From: Ehretia macrophylla
Lineage: Eukaryota; Streptophyta; Magnoliopsida; Boraginales; Ehretiaceae
DNA length: 64,000 nt
Direction of reading: 5' to 3'
NCBI GenBank assembly: GCA_037974665.1
Contig: CM075777.1
Location: 13,043,001 to 13,107,000, forward strand
Numbering within the stretch: the first letter of the stretch is position 1; each line of letters starts with the position of its first letter. Both the position numbers and the translations under genes were made by a program. Below, one piece after another: positions 35,234 to 47,600 of the stretch. The notes beneath the pieces are model-generated. The model was not told where the DNA came from. It was given only the letters and a program-made list of their open reading frames with translations, and ran no database searches.

Positions 35234-38178
35234 TTACTCATCCATGTCATCCGTGTCATCATCCGTATCATCCGGGTCGTCATCAGTGTCGGGATATTCG
35301 AATACAACGGCTTTTGTTGTCATCAACAAAGAAGATACACTGCATAACACATTTATTGTCAGATAGAGATCACTCAATTGAAAAAGCAAATAACGTTTCA
35401 GGAAGATATCTAATTCTCCTTCCGTGACACACAAACCTACTACACTTCAAAAGGCTAATTAAGCCCTAATTAAATGTTTTGCTTCAGCTCACCTAGCAGC
35501 ATCCATTAAAGCTATCCTTATTACTTTCAGTGGATCGATAATTCCTGCTTTTACCATATCTACATATTCGCCTGTTAAAGTCAAACAAACACTCAAAATG
35601 TTGGAAAAGAGACGAACATCTCTCATCACTTGTTGAAATATATATATAAGCTGTTAAATAATGACACACAAGTACCTTTTGCAGCGTCATATCCAAGGTC
35701 AGGGTTATTCTGCTCCAGCAACTTCTTTACAACAACTGCACCCTCTATTCCCGCGTTAGTTGCGATAGTATGCACTGGTGTCTGCATTAATTACAAAAAG
35801 ATTGCAGCGGAATTTAGTTTATGAAAAATTTTCGAAACATCTTGAACGTTGAACGTCCTAGACTAAGGCCGAGCCTTTCCTGTTAGTTTGAAGTAAAATA
35901 ATAAGATTAAAGATTGAAATAAAATCCCAGTGTCAAGCTTGTAGGCATGCAGAAAAATGGTATTATATATGGTATCAGTAGACACCAAGGTAGTAGAAAG
36001 TTGATAATTATCTATCTGTGAAAAAGTTACAGTTGCAGATGGACCTTCAATGCATTTTGAATAATTTGAACGCCAATCTTTTGATCCAAGTTGGCAGTTT
36101 GCAGCTTATCTAATTCTTTTGATGCATATAGGAGAGCAACACCACCTCCTGCATTATAGTAATTGCACAATTAGGATTCGCAAGGCCATGTGAGACAAGA
36201 CATTTTTTTTTTCTTTTTTGCAAAGGAGGGACAACATCCTCCGAAATTTTATTAATACCAAAAAAGAAAGTACAAAAGTAGAGGCCAGGGACATAAGGCT
36301 TAACCTCCATAGGAGGACGGAGGACGGGGGACAATATTACTTGCCTGGAAGAATTCCTTCTTCTAGAGCTGCCCTGGTAGCATTTAGGGCATTTCTAACT
36401 CTATCTTTCTTCTCATCAACTTCAGATTCGTTGTCTCCTGCCATCTACAAGAAAAAGATAGTGTTTTTTTGTTTCTTCTTCAGTCATGAAATACAGGATT
36501 AATGGCTACTCAAAAGGCAACATATGCAGACCTCTAGTACAGCCTGACCACCGGAAAGGTCTTCCAGCCTCTCTTGTAATGTAAACTTGTCAAAATAACG
36601 ATCACTGCTTCGTTTCATTCGTTCAAGTTCTGATCTAATCTGTTAAATATAATCGGCACAGAATGAAACCAAGTTAATAACTTAAAAATCGTTCATGAGA
36701 ATCAGAGAATTATTTAAATTGAGTATATCTCTCACATTATCAATTCAAAGAACATAAATATAGTACAGCTAGTAGTACAGACCTCTTCGCATCTTTCCTC
36801 AATTCTCTTCTTGTCACCAGCACCACCATGAACAATTGTTTGGTAGCTAGATATCGTCACCTATAAGACAAGAACACTTCCTACTATTGATGCTCAGAAA
36901 ATTGTTGGAGAATGCAAACTAAATCTCAAGATGACTCTTTGATTCTTAGAGTTATGGGACAATGAATATCAAGCATATCTAAGGTTCAAAGTATTTAGTG
37001 AATTAATTGAAGATGCAATTGAATGAAGAAATGTATTTAATATATGTCTCTTAGTTTTTTTATCTACTTGTATAAATAGGCTTCATTTGACTTTGTATCA
37101 AAGCACCACAAGCTTGTTAAGCAATGTAGTTATAAGAATCAGCTAGTAACTGGACTCAAGAAAATGTATCAGGGCTTGGGTGTCCGTGGATGTAGATTAA
37201 ATCTGAACCACGTTAAAAGTTTTATATATCATTTGTATTTGTGTGCTAGATCCATTTTCAACAAAAATAAAAGGGCAGACTAAAATAAAAAATGCTATGA
37301 TTAACCCTCTGAATTTTTTACCTTTTCATGAAGGTGGACATGGTGGATAATACAGATATACAAGAATAACATACGGTGAACATGGTGGTAAGAGCGTGTC
37401 TTGAATGTGGTATATTTCCGGGTTCGATTCACGCACCCTACTTTGGATAGTCTTGACTGAATCGATGTGTGTATTAGGGACGTATCGCTGCACCCGGAGA
37501 TGATTTATGGTAGTTGGGATTCGCTAACTGAGTTCCCACGTCATAAAAAAACAAAAAAAAAAAAAAAAAACACATAATACCTTTTTGCACGAACCCAACA
37601 TATCGAATTCGATATCATCAATATCCATTCCATCTTCATATATTACCTGCATTTAGGACACAAGTGATCGCCTTCTCTCATGTATTATACCACACCCCAT
37701 AAGAAAATTAACTGAGCAAACAGACTAACTTGGCCTCCTGTTAAAATAGCAAGGTCATAGAGACCAACTTTTTCTTCTTTTCTTTTGCCACACCAAGGAG
37801 ATTTTACGGCACAAACCTGTATAAATAAGTAACTTGTATAATCCAATACATCAGGGATAGCATGAAAAGAGATATCTCACTGGAAGCCAAATCAAAATAA
37901 AATATATATAACTTATGCAATGAACCCAACTAGAGAGCAAACATAAAGGCAAAATCTATAATGATATAGTAAGAATTAATACCTTGATACTAGCATTAAG
38001 GTTGTTTAGACTAATAAGAGTTTTTAGTGCTTCACTTTCCACATCTTCAGCAACAATCAACAGGGATCTTTGTCTCTGAAAAGACGCAGAAGAATGAAAA
38101 GGATTCCAATTTCGTGTCTTAAATGAACGGACTCTAATTGGCAATATTTTATGATTTTCTCAAAGGAAAGGAATGAAT

Positions 38179-38212
<34 letters not shown>

Positions 38213-41170
38213 CAAATTCAAAAGTTACCTTGAAAGCCAACTCCGACACTTTAACAATAGTATTGACGTTGTTAATTTTATTTTCATATATTAAGATAAC
38301 AGGGTTATCTAACTCCTGCATAATTAAGTTAAAAACTGTCAATAACATAACAAGCACTAGAAACATGCTACAGAAAATAATAAATCAACTATTTGGCTTA
38401 CACATTTCTGGTTTTTCGAGTTTGTGATGAAATGTGGGGAAATGTAACCTCTGAAAAACTCCATCCCCTCATCAACTCGCAACTCGTTATACAGCTTCGT
38501 TCCACTCTACAATCATGACACAATAGCTGGAGGTGAAGAACTAACATCAAAGCTATGCATCTCATAATACAATTACAACTAGAGGATTATGCTAAAATGT
38601 TGAAATATTGCTGCTCATTTTGGGAACAATAATCTAGAACTAAGCTAATGATATTTTGATTAAGTCGGTTTCTACACCGAGATGACTAGAAGCTTCAAGG
38701 GTTAATACCATTTTTGGTTCATTATCTTTGACTTCATTGATACTTTGGTCTTTTATCTTTAAAAGTGAGACATTTCAGTCCATTATCTTTTAAAGTTGGG
38801 ACACCGTTAGTTCTTGTCGTTGATTCTGATAAAAAAAATAGAAAAAACTTGTGGTTGACCAAAATACCCCTACAATTCAGCGACAAGGACTAACGGTGTC
38901 TTAACTTTAAAAGATAAGGGAGTGAAATGTCTCACTTTTGAAGATAAGGGGCCAAAGTGTCAATGAGGTCAAAGATAAGGGACCAAAAGTTGTATTAGCC
39001 CAAGCTTCAATTAATTAATTAACATACTTGCTAGAAACTTCAAGCATCAGTTTGACACCGACTTAGCACATATATAAATAGGTATCTTAGCTTCATTTGT
39101 AAATCAAGCTCTCAAATTCACCTAAACTAGAGAGCTTCAAGAGTAGAAACAAGAGCTACTCAATTAGGAGTCAAAAGCCAAACAATAGAGCCGTGATCTC
39201 CAAATTAAAATTAATGTTGGAGAGATAATGATCCAATAATAATTATTGTAACTATTTCTACTACTATTGTAATGGAAGAATTCTAACAATTATTCTTCCG
39301 TCCTCAATTTTCTAACATAAAATAAGAGACGGAAACTAAGTAGCTAGTAAGTAAGGAGGCAAGAGAAAGAGGAAGTTATACAAAAAAAAAATCTTTGCAA
39401 CATGATAAGATGTATATTACTCACTCTAATTGAGATGACACCTCTTTTACCAACTTTTTCCATGGCTTTCGCAATCAACTCACCAATTTCTCTATCTCCA
39501 TTTGCAGAGATTGTACCAACCTATAGAAGTATCATAACTTTAATTAGCAACCATAAGAAAAAAGGATATATATTGTATCAAAGGGATTTTAGTTGAAAAT
39601 AAATTAATAATTAGATTTCCTTTTACTGGAACACTTTTACTTTATAGAATTAACAAAAAAATCCAGTGTGTGAGTGAATAATTAATCTCAGGGAAGAGAC
39701 CCACTCCACAAAGGCTCTTTCAGAATTATCTCAGAATAACAGTGGCTTCTCTTTTACTTACTATTTGTTCCTCTACTATAACGGATCAAAACAAACCTGA
39801 GCTATTTCTTCAGATGTGCTAATCGTGCGTGCTCTACCCTTCAAGTTTGTTACAACAGCATCTACAGCCATGGTGATACCATGTCTAAGATCCACGGCAT
39901 TCACTCCAGCCGCAACCGACTTGAAACCTTCGGTGAGTATCGCATGGGTGAGAACTGTAGCATAAGTGGTACCTGGAAAAAAGTGCACAAATTTAACTTA
40001 ATTATATTTTTATCTTAATTCTTCTTCAATTTATGAAATTACAGAACGCAATACGGACACTTACCATCACCAGGAATATCATTTGTAGCATTGGCAGCCT
40101 GTTTTACAAGGGTTGCACCAACGTTCTTGACTTTGTCCTCGAAAACAATACTATTTGCAACTCTTACACCATCTTTTGTCACTTTATAGCCAAGCCAACC
40201 TTGTTCAATTGCAACATGACGCCCCTACATCAATCACACCATTCAACATCAGTCACATTGATGGAAAAGTCTTGGATTAGTTTAGATTAACCAATCAATC
40301 TCTCGTATTATTAGTACAACCCATAATATATAGATTTAATCAATATGTGAAAATCCAACCTCAGTGAGGACTAGTTAAAGAATTTTCCCACGTTGATAAA
40401 CCTACAACAAAAACTTCAAAGAGACCAAGAGGACACGAATACACAAACGCATACATCGTTTTGAAAAGATAAAAAGCCAGCAACCAATACAAGAAAGTAA
40501 ACACCTAAAATCGAACACTATGTTGATAATGCAATGCTCCTCATCACTTCGCCATAAATCAAATCTTCTATTTTAAAGAACAATAAGCATAATAAACATG
40601 ACACATAATGTATGCTTCTTGATCAATTCCATAAAGAATGTCGCGTTAAAAATAAAATATTTGACAATTTTTTTACACAATCAAAAGGTATAAACAAGTA
40701 AAAATAAGTTATAATCATTCTGCAAAAAGTGATCACCTTTGGACCCATAGTGATTCTAACAGCATCAGCAAGCTCTTCAATACCTTTAAGCATCAAAGCC
40801 CGAGCCTCGACTCCAAAGTTAATATCTGTTGCTGCGTAGTTTCTGCTCCATGCCAATCTACTACCAACCTGCAACATCAACCCACCAATATTTCTCACAC
40901 ACACTACAATAAAAATCAAACAAATCTTCTCCAAAAACAGTATAAAAAAAAAAGGTGTAAAAATCGAATGTAAAATACCTGCGCCTGGGTGTTTTTGGCA
41001 AGCCTGTAAAGTAAACAAAAATGGCTTTCTCAGTAATATGATTAAATAAAATGAAATTTGGAGAAAAACCCAGAAAAGATATTAAAATACTGAATAACAG
41101 AGTGAAAATGAGTTGGTTTCGTGTGTGTTTACACGGCTTTGGAGGCATGGATAGCAGCAAAGCGGTACAT
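35234..41170 (-). CDS. CPN60: CPN60-like mitochondrial chaperonin, gene 3 (type A), 18 exons, 581 aa
   Basis: Paired with gene 1 by its [12 protein letters not shown] start. Exons: 41133-41170, 40979-41003, 40737-40868, 40065-40224, 39797-39972, 39425-39520, 38402-38506, 38229-38315, 37983-38075, 37730-37816, 37581-37646, 36783-36860, 36532-36639, 36345-36444, 36045-36148, 35676-35781, 35493-35571, 35234-35339. The 1746 nt are in frame. Intron 14 uses a GC donor (CCAG|GCAAGTAA); exon 1 ends in GT before the GT donor. GDGTT and LPGGG are kept. Asn435 replaces the GroEL Asp398 equivalent; APGFG is replaced by [11 protein letters not shown]; exon 14 opens MAGD instead of IGGA; GKLLEQ reads KKLLEQ. 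The tail is extremely acidic ([18 protein letters not shown]). Probably intact; function inferred. Confidence 0.9.
36190..36335 (-). mobile_element. Short LINE 3'-end-like insertion in intron 14 of gene 3
   Basis: Sequence absent from the matching intron of the paralogues. On the minus strand it ends 'tattaataaaatttcggagg' then an A-rich tail (plus-strand poly-T 36202-36222), in the style of plant LINE 3' ends. No clear target duplication. Confidence 0.4.
36903..37263. mobile_element. Solo LTR in intron 12 side of gene 3, 5-bp target duplication
   Basis: From 'tgttggagaatg' to 'ttttcaaca', flanked by AAAAT (36898-36902 and 37264-37268). It lies between exons 12 and 11. Similar to the solo LTR in gene 4 (46704-47176), so the same copia-like family. 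Gene 4 shows the empty site. Inserted after genes 3 and 1 split. Confidence 0.75.
37374..37575 (+). mobile_element. tRNA-derived SINE between exons 12 and 11 of gene 3
   Basis: Box A-like 'tggtaagagcg', box B-like 'gggttcgattc' and a long A-rich tail (37544-37570). The central part resembles the SINE-like copies at 45675-45864 and 51755-51982 ('acgtatcgctgca' and 'acgtaccgctgca'). Flanking ACATA is a weak duplication. Confidence 0.65.
38598..39317 (+). mobile_element. Solo LTR in intron 6 of gene 3, carrying a nested DNA element
   Basis: From 'tgttgaaatattg' to 'ttttctaaca', flanked by TAAAA (38593-38597 and 39318-39322). Copia-like termini and 5-bp duplication; a TATA-like 'catatataaatagg' indicates plus orientation. 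Gene 4 has the unoccupied site near 47870. Another MITE (38699-39001) is inserted into it. Confidence 0.75.
38699..39001. mobile_element. Small 9-bp-TSD MITE nested in the solo LTR
   Basis: Inverted ends GGGTTAATACCATTTTTGGT and GGGCTAATACAACTTTTGGT (right end read from the minus strand), flanked by AAGCTTCAA (38690-38698 and 39002-39010). The 9-bp duplication fits a Mutator-like MITE. 303 bp, non-coding, and the youngest of the stacked insertions here. Confidence 0.8.
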
Positions 41171-41345
41171 GTTTGTTGTAGTTGTTGCAGAGAGAGATAG
41201 ATAGAAGGAGAGAGGTGAGATGGTCTTTGAAGGCTTATTGAGGTTGTTGTGTGGAGAGGATCAGAGAAGGGTTTAGAAGATGGAGCTGCCGCAGCTTCCA
41301 GTTGTTGACAGGGTTTTAGGGTAAGCAGTGGTTCAAAAGGGTTTT

Positions 41346-41385
41346 GACTTTGTGAGACACGCTTCTGGTATTTATTGTTTATTTT
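41346..41385 (-). promoter_or_regulatory. Conserved promoter block of gene 3
   Basis: Same GAAGCGTGTCTCACA block (with one extra base in the CAAAGTC part) and AATAAATA stretch as in the other genes. The telo-box position nearby reads CAGGGTTTTAG on the plus strand, so the motif is altered here. Confidence 0.4.
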
Positions 41386-41589
41386 TTTTTCAATTACAAT
41401 AAAGGCCAAAATTTAGAACTTATTATTATTACAACAAGTTACTAACACAACCTAATCTCAACTACATATTTTCTTTTTTGGATTTAAAATCAGTAATGCA
41501 AAGAATATGTATACAACCAATACTATTTGATGGGATAAACATTTCGTTTAGTTTAATTTAAACTAAATTAAGCTGGTGACAAATCTTAA

Positions 41590-42570
41590 CGAGAAAACTT
41601 GTGTTTGACGGCATCTACTGTTGTTGTACAGACGGGGTTTTCACTTATTTTGGTCCTTGAAAGGTTTGCCAGATATTCACCCCTTGAGGTTATTTTCTTC
41701 CTACTTCAAAGCTACTTCGTGACGTTGCCGGAAGTATTAGTCAATGCTTGGGAAGTATCATATCATTGGCCATGGAACGCAGAATGAATTGGACGAAAAT
41801 GGCTGCTCTTCATGCTGAACTATTATCACCACTTGAGTCTTCATCAGAGAACTGGATCAAATACTTGAATTTTGCGAATAAAGTTGAAAGAAATTATAGT
41901 TTAAACTCTTGATATAAGCAAGTGAAACCCTCCGTGTGAAAACACCCAATAAAGTCAGAAATACCCATGCATAAGCCAAGATGAATTTTTTATATGTGTA
42001 GCTTCAACTTCCCCCCTTTCTGAAGAAGTTCCGGCGCTAATTCCTTTTTGAATTAAGACTTCCCTCTACTCATTAGATTTGAACCGCTGGTGAATTTGTC
42101 AAATAAAAAGCTCTTTGTGAAATTGAATCAATTGTTTGGGTGATCGCCCTTTAGCATGTTTGTTTGGCAAAAAGGAACACCACATATATGTTATTCTTTA
42201 GGGGAACAGAAAAGAATACCTACATATTATGGAATAGTTGTTTAATGGACTCCACAATATTAATATAAAATAAACTTTTTTCCCTGATAATCTCAATAAT
42301 CTTCTAAAAAGCTCCCCCGGAATCCCATTGGCGGGTCTTCCTCTACATGAGATAGATATAAGGTGCCTATCACATTCAGAGAAAGGGATATATGCAACAC
42401 AAGGGGAGAATATCGGTACATGAATACAAAGATAAATGCTTTCCTACCCCACAGTACGCCAGTACACTACTATCAATATGTAGCTAGGAAAGATTATATA
42501 GAATAATAAAGTATTCAAAATACCAATATCAGTAACTAAAAGGAAAGATACCAAACAAGAAAAGGTTTCC
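41590..42570. other. Upstream region of gene 3, no gene seen
   Basis: About 41590-41790 matches the upstream regions of genes 1, 2, 4 and 5 ('tatcatatcattgg.gatgg'). Beyond that I see no recognisable coding sequence or bounded repeat. Confidence 0.4.
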
Positions 42571-42574
42571 ACCC

Positions 42575-42980
42575 ATGAGATACTTACCTCGTAAGCTATA
42601 TGATAAGGGATACCACTTTCAAAATGTAAGATTATATACAACAGATATTAATGATTTTGATGTTATTAAGAATGAAAAAATAGAGCATTTATGGAAATCT
42701 TTTTATAAAAAGATAGAAGAGTCTAAACAAATTAATGAGAAATCTAAAACAAAGCCTATTATGTATCAAAATGCAATTCTAAATTTATTGTTGGAATTCA
42801 AAAAAGAGAAAAATCCAAATTACTGTACTCTTAAAGAGTTCGAAGAAATAAGTTTATATAAAAACTATCGCAGTTAACAAAGCTGTTGACAAATAAGCAA
42901 ATCGAGAAAAATGAATACAAATTAACAGCTAAGGAATTTATAAACAAGTGTGACCTATTAGAAGAGGAAGATGCTATCTG
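42575..42980 (+). other. Unidentified Lys/Glu-rich coding-like region
   Basis: An open frame of 100 codons (42575-42877) begins MRYLPRKLYDKGYHFQNV and is hydrophilic, with segments such as 'WKSFYKKIEESKQINEKS' and 'LLLEFKKEKNPNYCTLKEFE'. The amino-acid composition and lack of low complexity look like real protein rather than random AT-rich sequence. No paralogous spacer has it. I do not recognise the family; a fragment of an integrated virus-like or mobile element is possible but unsupported. Confidence 0.35.
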
Positions 42981-43009
42981 TTAAGGTAGAAATTTGGCTC
43001 CAGGCTTGA

Positions 43010-43450
43010 CGGGCTTGTCACTTCGTTCCGGAGGTGATTATCCTGCAAAATAAATGACCCCGAGATTGTCCGCCGGGGACCCATTTCGACGCCCAAGTCA
43101 GTTATGGGGCCTAAAATTGCATATAAACAAAAAGAGAGTAAAGGGAGAGAGAGAGAGAGAGTAAAGGACATGTATGCCTCATTATTAGTTACCTTCCTTG
43201 TGATGGGTCACTTATATTTATAGTGAACCTTGAGTAACTAGAGATTGCCATGTGTACCTTGGTGGTTCCAGCCATTTGGGACATCCTCGGGTGGGGTCAA
43301 TAGGTACTCCGACCTCTTGGGATGTCCTCAGGTCAACGTAATACGATGGTCCCGACCTCTTTGGATATCCTCAGGTTGGGCCAAGGAGCCTCGTCATTGA
43401 GTGAGGTCGAGTTGACCTACCAAGAGGTCGGAACCTCGGTCTTTACTGTA
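43010..43450 (-). mobile_element. Possible LTR fragment between genes 3 and 4
   Basis: GC-richer than its surroundings, with repeated 'gggacatcctcggg' / 'ggatgtcctcagg' / 'ggatatcctcagg' segments and, on the minus strand, a TATA-like 'CTATAAATATAAGTG' followed by an AG-rich stretch. These are LTR-style features, but I cannot fix its ends or find a target duplication. Confidence 0.3.
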
Positions 43451-43713
43451 CTCAAATTTCAGGGTTAATTTTGTCTATGCATATAAGGTTGAATTTCTTC
43501 CCTCATCACTATCATTCAAGAGTTTATTGAGTATAGGCTGGAGGCTATATGTACTAGATCGAGTATTCATCCCTTTAGAAGAATTATCGATCGTGAGGGT
43601 ATCTACTTTGATCGAACAGTTTGATTCTATAGTACGAGTTCAAGCAAGAACTATAGCAACTAGTAATCAGTGGCGAAGCCAGACATCGAGGGTTAGGGGC
43701 ATTACATGGTAGA

Positions 43714-44015
43714 CACTACAAAAAAAACTGTCAAATGTGACAGCCAATTTCCGTCTCCTTTCTGTCGCCAAGCAAAGGGACGAACATTGTCCGTCACCAA
43801 AATCATCTTCGACAATTTTCCGTGTCATCACCAATTCATCTCCTTTGACTACGGCATTTTAGTCCGTCTCCAAAATCCATCTCCAAAAATTATCGTCTCC
43901 AAAACATTTCCAAAAATTTTCGTCTCTAAAAGTTGTCGTCTCCAAACCGTCTCTAAAAGTAGTCATCTCCAAACTATCACCAAAAATTGTAGTCTTCATG
44001 CCATCGCCAATTTTA
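43714..44015. mobile_element. CACTA transposon terminus
   Basis: It opens CACTACAAAAAAAACTGTC, the canonical CACTA end, and is followed by repeated 'ccgtctccaaaa', 'tcgtctccaaaac' and 'ccgtcaccaaaa' subterminal units. The other terminus is not visible, so this is a partial or diverged copy. Confidence 0.6.
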
Positions 44016-44685
44016 AATAATTTTTTTGGGCGCTTTTTATAATTAGAATAATAGAATTAAAACTTTTTTTGAAATGTCAAATTCATATAAAAAATTGAAT
44101 TAAAATGTTGACAATCAAATTTTAAATTAAAATTAAATACTCATAAAACATAAATTTAAAATTACAAATTGTTTTAATTATATATATAGCGCGATATGTT
44201 CTTGAACAATCACATATGTATAACTAAATGCACAAGCCCTAATATTTCCCCACCCAACATTTACATCTCAAATTCCTTCCATGCTTTGAGGGACGTGAGG
44301 TGCTTTCCCATTGTCTTAGTTTCAACTTCCTGTACACAATTTAGATGTGAAATCTTAAATAAACTTGCAATAAATAGAGTAAGATTGTGCATGTGTCTGC
44401 GAGTCTTCATATTTTGAAAGCGTTGTAATACTCTTTCTCCATCAACACTTATATACATCCTTCTCAATCAGTCTTGAAATCAGTTTTTTTACAACATTAA
44501 TTAAAGAAGATCTTTTTCATTTTTGTTTTAATTAATCAGTCAGTAGAATCCATGGAGGCTAATGAAATTTTTTTAACCCAAAATTGAATAAATGAATAAA
44601 ACAAACTTGTGATGGTGGCCACAACACCCTCTGCCCCCTATATGCATCCGCTAGTGAAGACAGTCAATCATCCTCGTTGTCCATG

Positions 44686-47600
44686 TCATCTAAGCCGTTT
44701 GGCATTGCTGTGAGTTTCCTTCTTGTCCTTGGGATGATCGACTACCACGACTTCTATTGTCATCAAGAAAGAAGATACACTGCATAAAATAGTTATTCTC
44801 AGTTTAAAGATCTCTCATAAACCTACTACACTTCAAAAGGCTAAGCCCCAATCAAATGTTTTGTTTCACTCACCTGGCAGCATCCACTATGGCTGTTCTT
44901 ATTACTTTGAGTGGGTCGATAATTCCTGCTTTCACCATATCTACATATTCACCTGTGAAAGTCGAATACACACTCAAATGTTAGAGATGAAAGATGTTCA
45001 TCTCTCATCACTTGTTGAAATATACAAGTTGTTAGATGACATGTACACAAACCTTTTGCAGCATCATATCCAAAATTAGGATTATCTTGCTCCAACAGCT
45101 TGCCTACAACAACTGTACCGTCTACTCCAGCATTAGTGGCAATAGTATGCACTGGTGCCTGGAAATTAGAAAAAAAGATTGTAGTGTGATTTAGTTTAAA
45201 GTACAAGAATATGATTAAAAATGGAAATCAAATCCTGGGTATGCAGAAAATGGTATTAATTATATATGTTATCACTAATGCCTACAAAGTAGAAAGTTGA
45301 TGATTATCCGTAGCTATGCAAACGCTAGAGTTGTGGAGGACCTTCAAGGCATTTTGAATAATCTGAACACCAATCTTTTGATCCAAGTTGGCAGTTTGCA
45401 GCTTATCTAATTCTTTTGATGCATATAGGAGAGCGACACCGCCTCCTTCATTATATAAAAAAAGTATTTTGTTAACAAATTGCATAATTAGGATTTGCAA
45501 GGCCATGTGGGACGAAACATGGTTGACATTCAATATTACACTTACCTGGAAGAATTCCTTCTTCTAGAGCTGCCTTGGTAGCATTTAGGGCATTTTTAAC
45601 TCTCTCTTCCTTCTCATCAACTTCATGTTTCTTAGTTCCTCCGATCTACAAGAAAAAGCAAGACATTACTATTTTTTTTTTTTTTTTTTGATGACTGGAG
45701 CCTCCAATTGGTGGAGCGCGACCATCCCAGGGTATACTCTCGGTTGCAGCGGTACGTTCCAATACATGCGCCGGTTCAGTCAAAGTCTCAGGTTACATGA
45801 ATCGAACTCGAGAACATACTACATTCGAAATACACCTCTTACCACTGGACGACCTTTGGGGACAACATTACTATTTAATGTGCAGCTTTTCCAGAAGAAC
45901 ATTAGGATCACTTGTTTTGATTAGCATATAATAAGAAATTGCTAGTCAAAGGGCAACCTGTGCAGACCTTTAGAACAGCTTCACCACCAGAAAGGTTTTT
46001 AAGCCTCTGTCGGTAATTCTCCCCGCCAAGACCATGGGTCCTTCGTTTAATTTGTACCATTTTCGATCTAATCTATTAAATACAATTATGCAAAACAAGT
46101 TAAGACGAGAATCGGATAATTATTTAAATTGAGTATTTAGTACAACTATTAGTAATTAATATTATACCTCTTCGCATCTTTCCTCAATTGTCTTCTTGTC
46201 ACCAGCACCATCAAGAATAACTGTGTCGTATCTAGATATTGACACCTGTGATGAGACAACAGCACTTGTTAATAATACTACCATTGATGCTCAGAAAATA
46301 AAAACGCAGACTAAAAAAGAAGTCATGTTATGATTAAACCATTTTACCTTTTCATGAAGGTATTGAGGACATGGTAGATAATATATATATAAAATAACAT
46401 ATATTAATACCTTTTTGCATGAACCCAACATATCGAATTCCACATCAATATCCATTCCATCTTCAGTTATTACCTGCATTTAGGACGTAAGTAATCACTT
46501 TCTCTTATGAATTAAATTAACAGAGCAGTACCAGACTAACTTGGCCTCCCGTTAAAGCAGCAATATCATGGAGACCAGCATTCTCTTCACCAATCACAGG
46601 AGATGATGAAGGAGGTTTTATGGCACAAACCTGCAAGAATAAGTAACTTATATAATCCAATAAGAGATATAACTGATACAACGAGCCCAACTAGAGTTGA
46701 TTGTGTTGGAAAATACAAACCAAAACTCAAGATGACTCTTGAAGAAATGAAGAGATATAAGGTGATTGAAGAGACATGTGCATTTAATGCACATGTTAAC
46801 AAAGTAAAAAATGGAGACATCAAAAGAAATAGAGGCAGCAGGAGGCAATAAAGGCAACGGGAGGCAATTGGCTGGCTAACTTTGTCACCATATATCCTCC
46901 CACCTCTTAACTATAAATAGGCTTCATTGCCTTTGTATCAAAGTATCCCAAGTTTGTTAAGCAATGTGGTTGTAAGAGCCAGTAATAACCGGACTAAAAA
47001 ATGTATCAAGGTTTGGGTGTGCGTGGTTGTAACTTGTAACCACATTAAAAATTTCATGATTTCTGTGAGTAATATATAGAGAATTACTCCGTGCATATAG
47101 GCTAAGTCCGAACCACATTAAAATTTTGTGTCTCTTATCCCATTCAGTTATGTGCACGATCTAATTTTTCCCAACAGATTGTACTATATGAATATAGCCA
47201 ACATAAAAGAAGAAAACTTTATTCGTCGATGATATATTAGCAAGAATTAATACCTTGATACCAGCATGAAGCTTGTTCAAATTAATAAGAGTTTTAAGTG
47301 CTTCACTTTCCACATCTTTAGCAACAATCAATAAGGATCTTTGTCTCTGGAAAGATATAGAAGAATAGAGTAATGTTCGCTATGTGAGAAAATTTTAAGA
47401 CAATATTATAACATGCTAATTTCTACCCATTTCCTCCAAGAAAAGGAATGAACTTTTTCTTTTTTAAAAAAAATAAAAAAAAAATCAAATTGAAAGTTAC
47501 CTTTAAAGCCAACTCCAGCACTTTAACAATAGTATTGACATTGTTAATTTCATTTTCATGTAACAAGATAACAGGGTTATCTAACTCCTGCATAATTAAG

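Noticed and set aside
40861-41409. 182-codon minus-strand frame that overlaps the start of gene 3
   Set aside because: It runs through the 5' leader, exon 1, introns 1-2 and exon 2 in the wrong frame. The spliced 38- and 25-nt exons give the conserved MYRFAA presequence shared by all copies.
46603-46857. Open frames near exon 10 of gene 4 suggesting an additional protein
   Set aside because: The region is explained by exon 10 plus the start of the solo LTR; the frames cross the insertion boundary.
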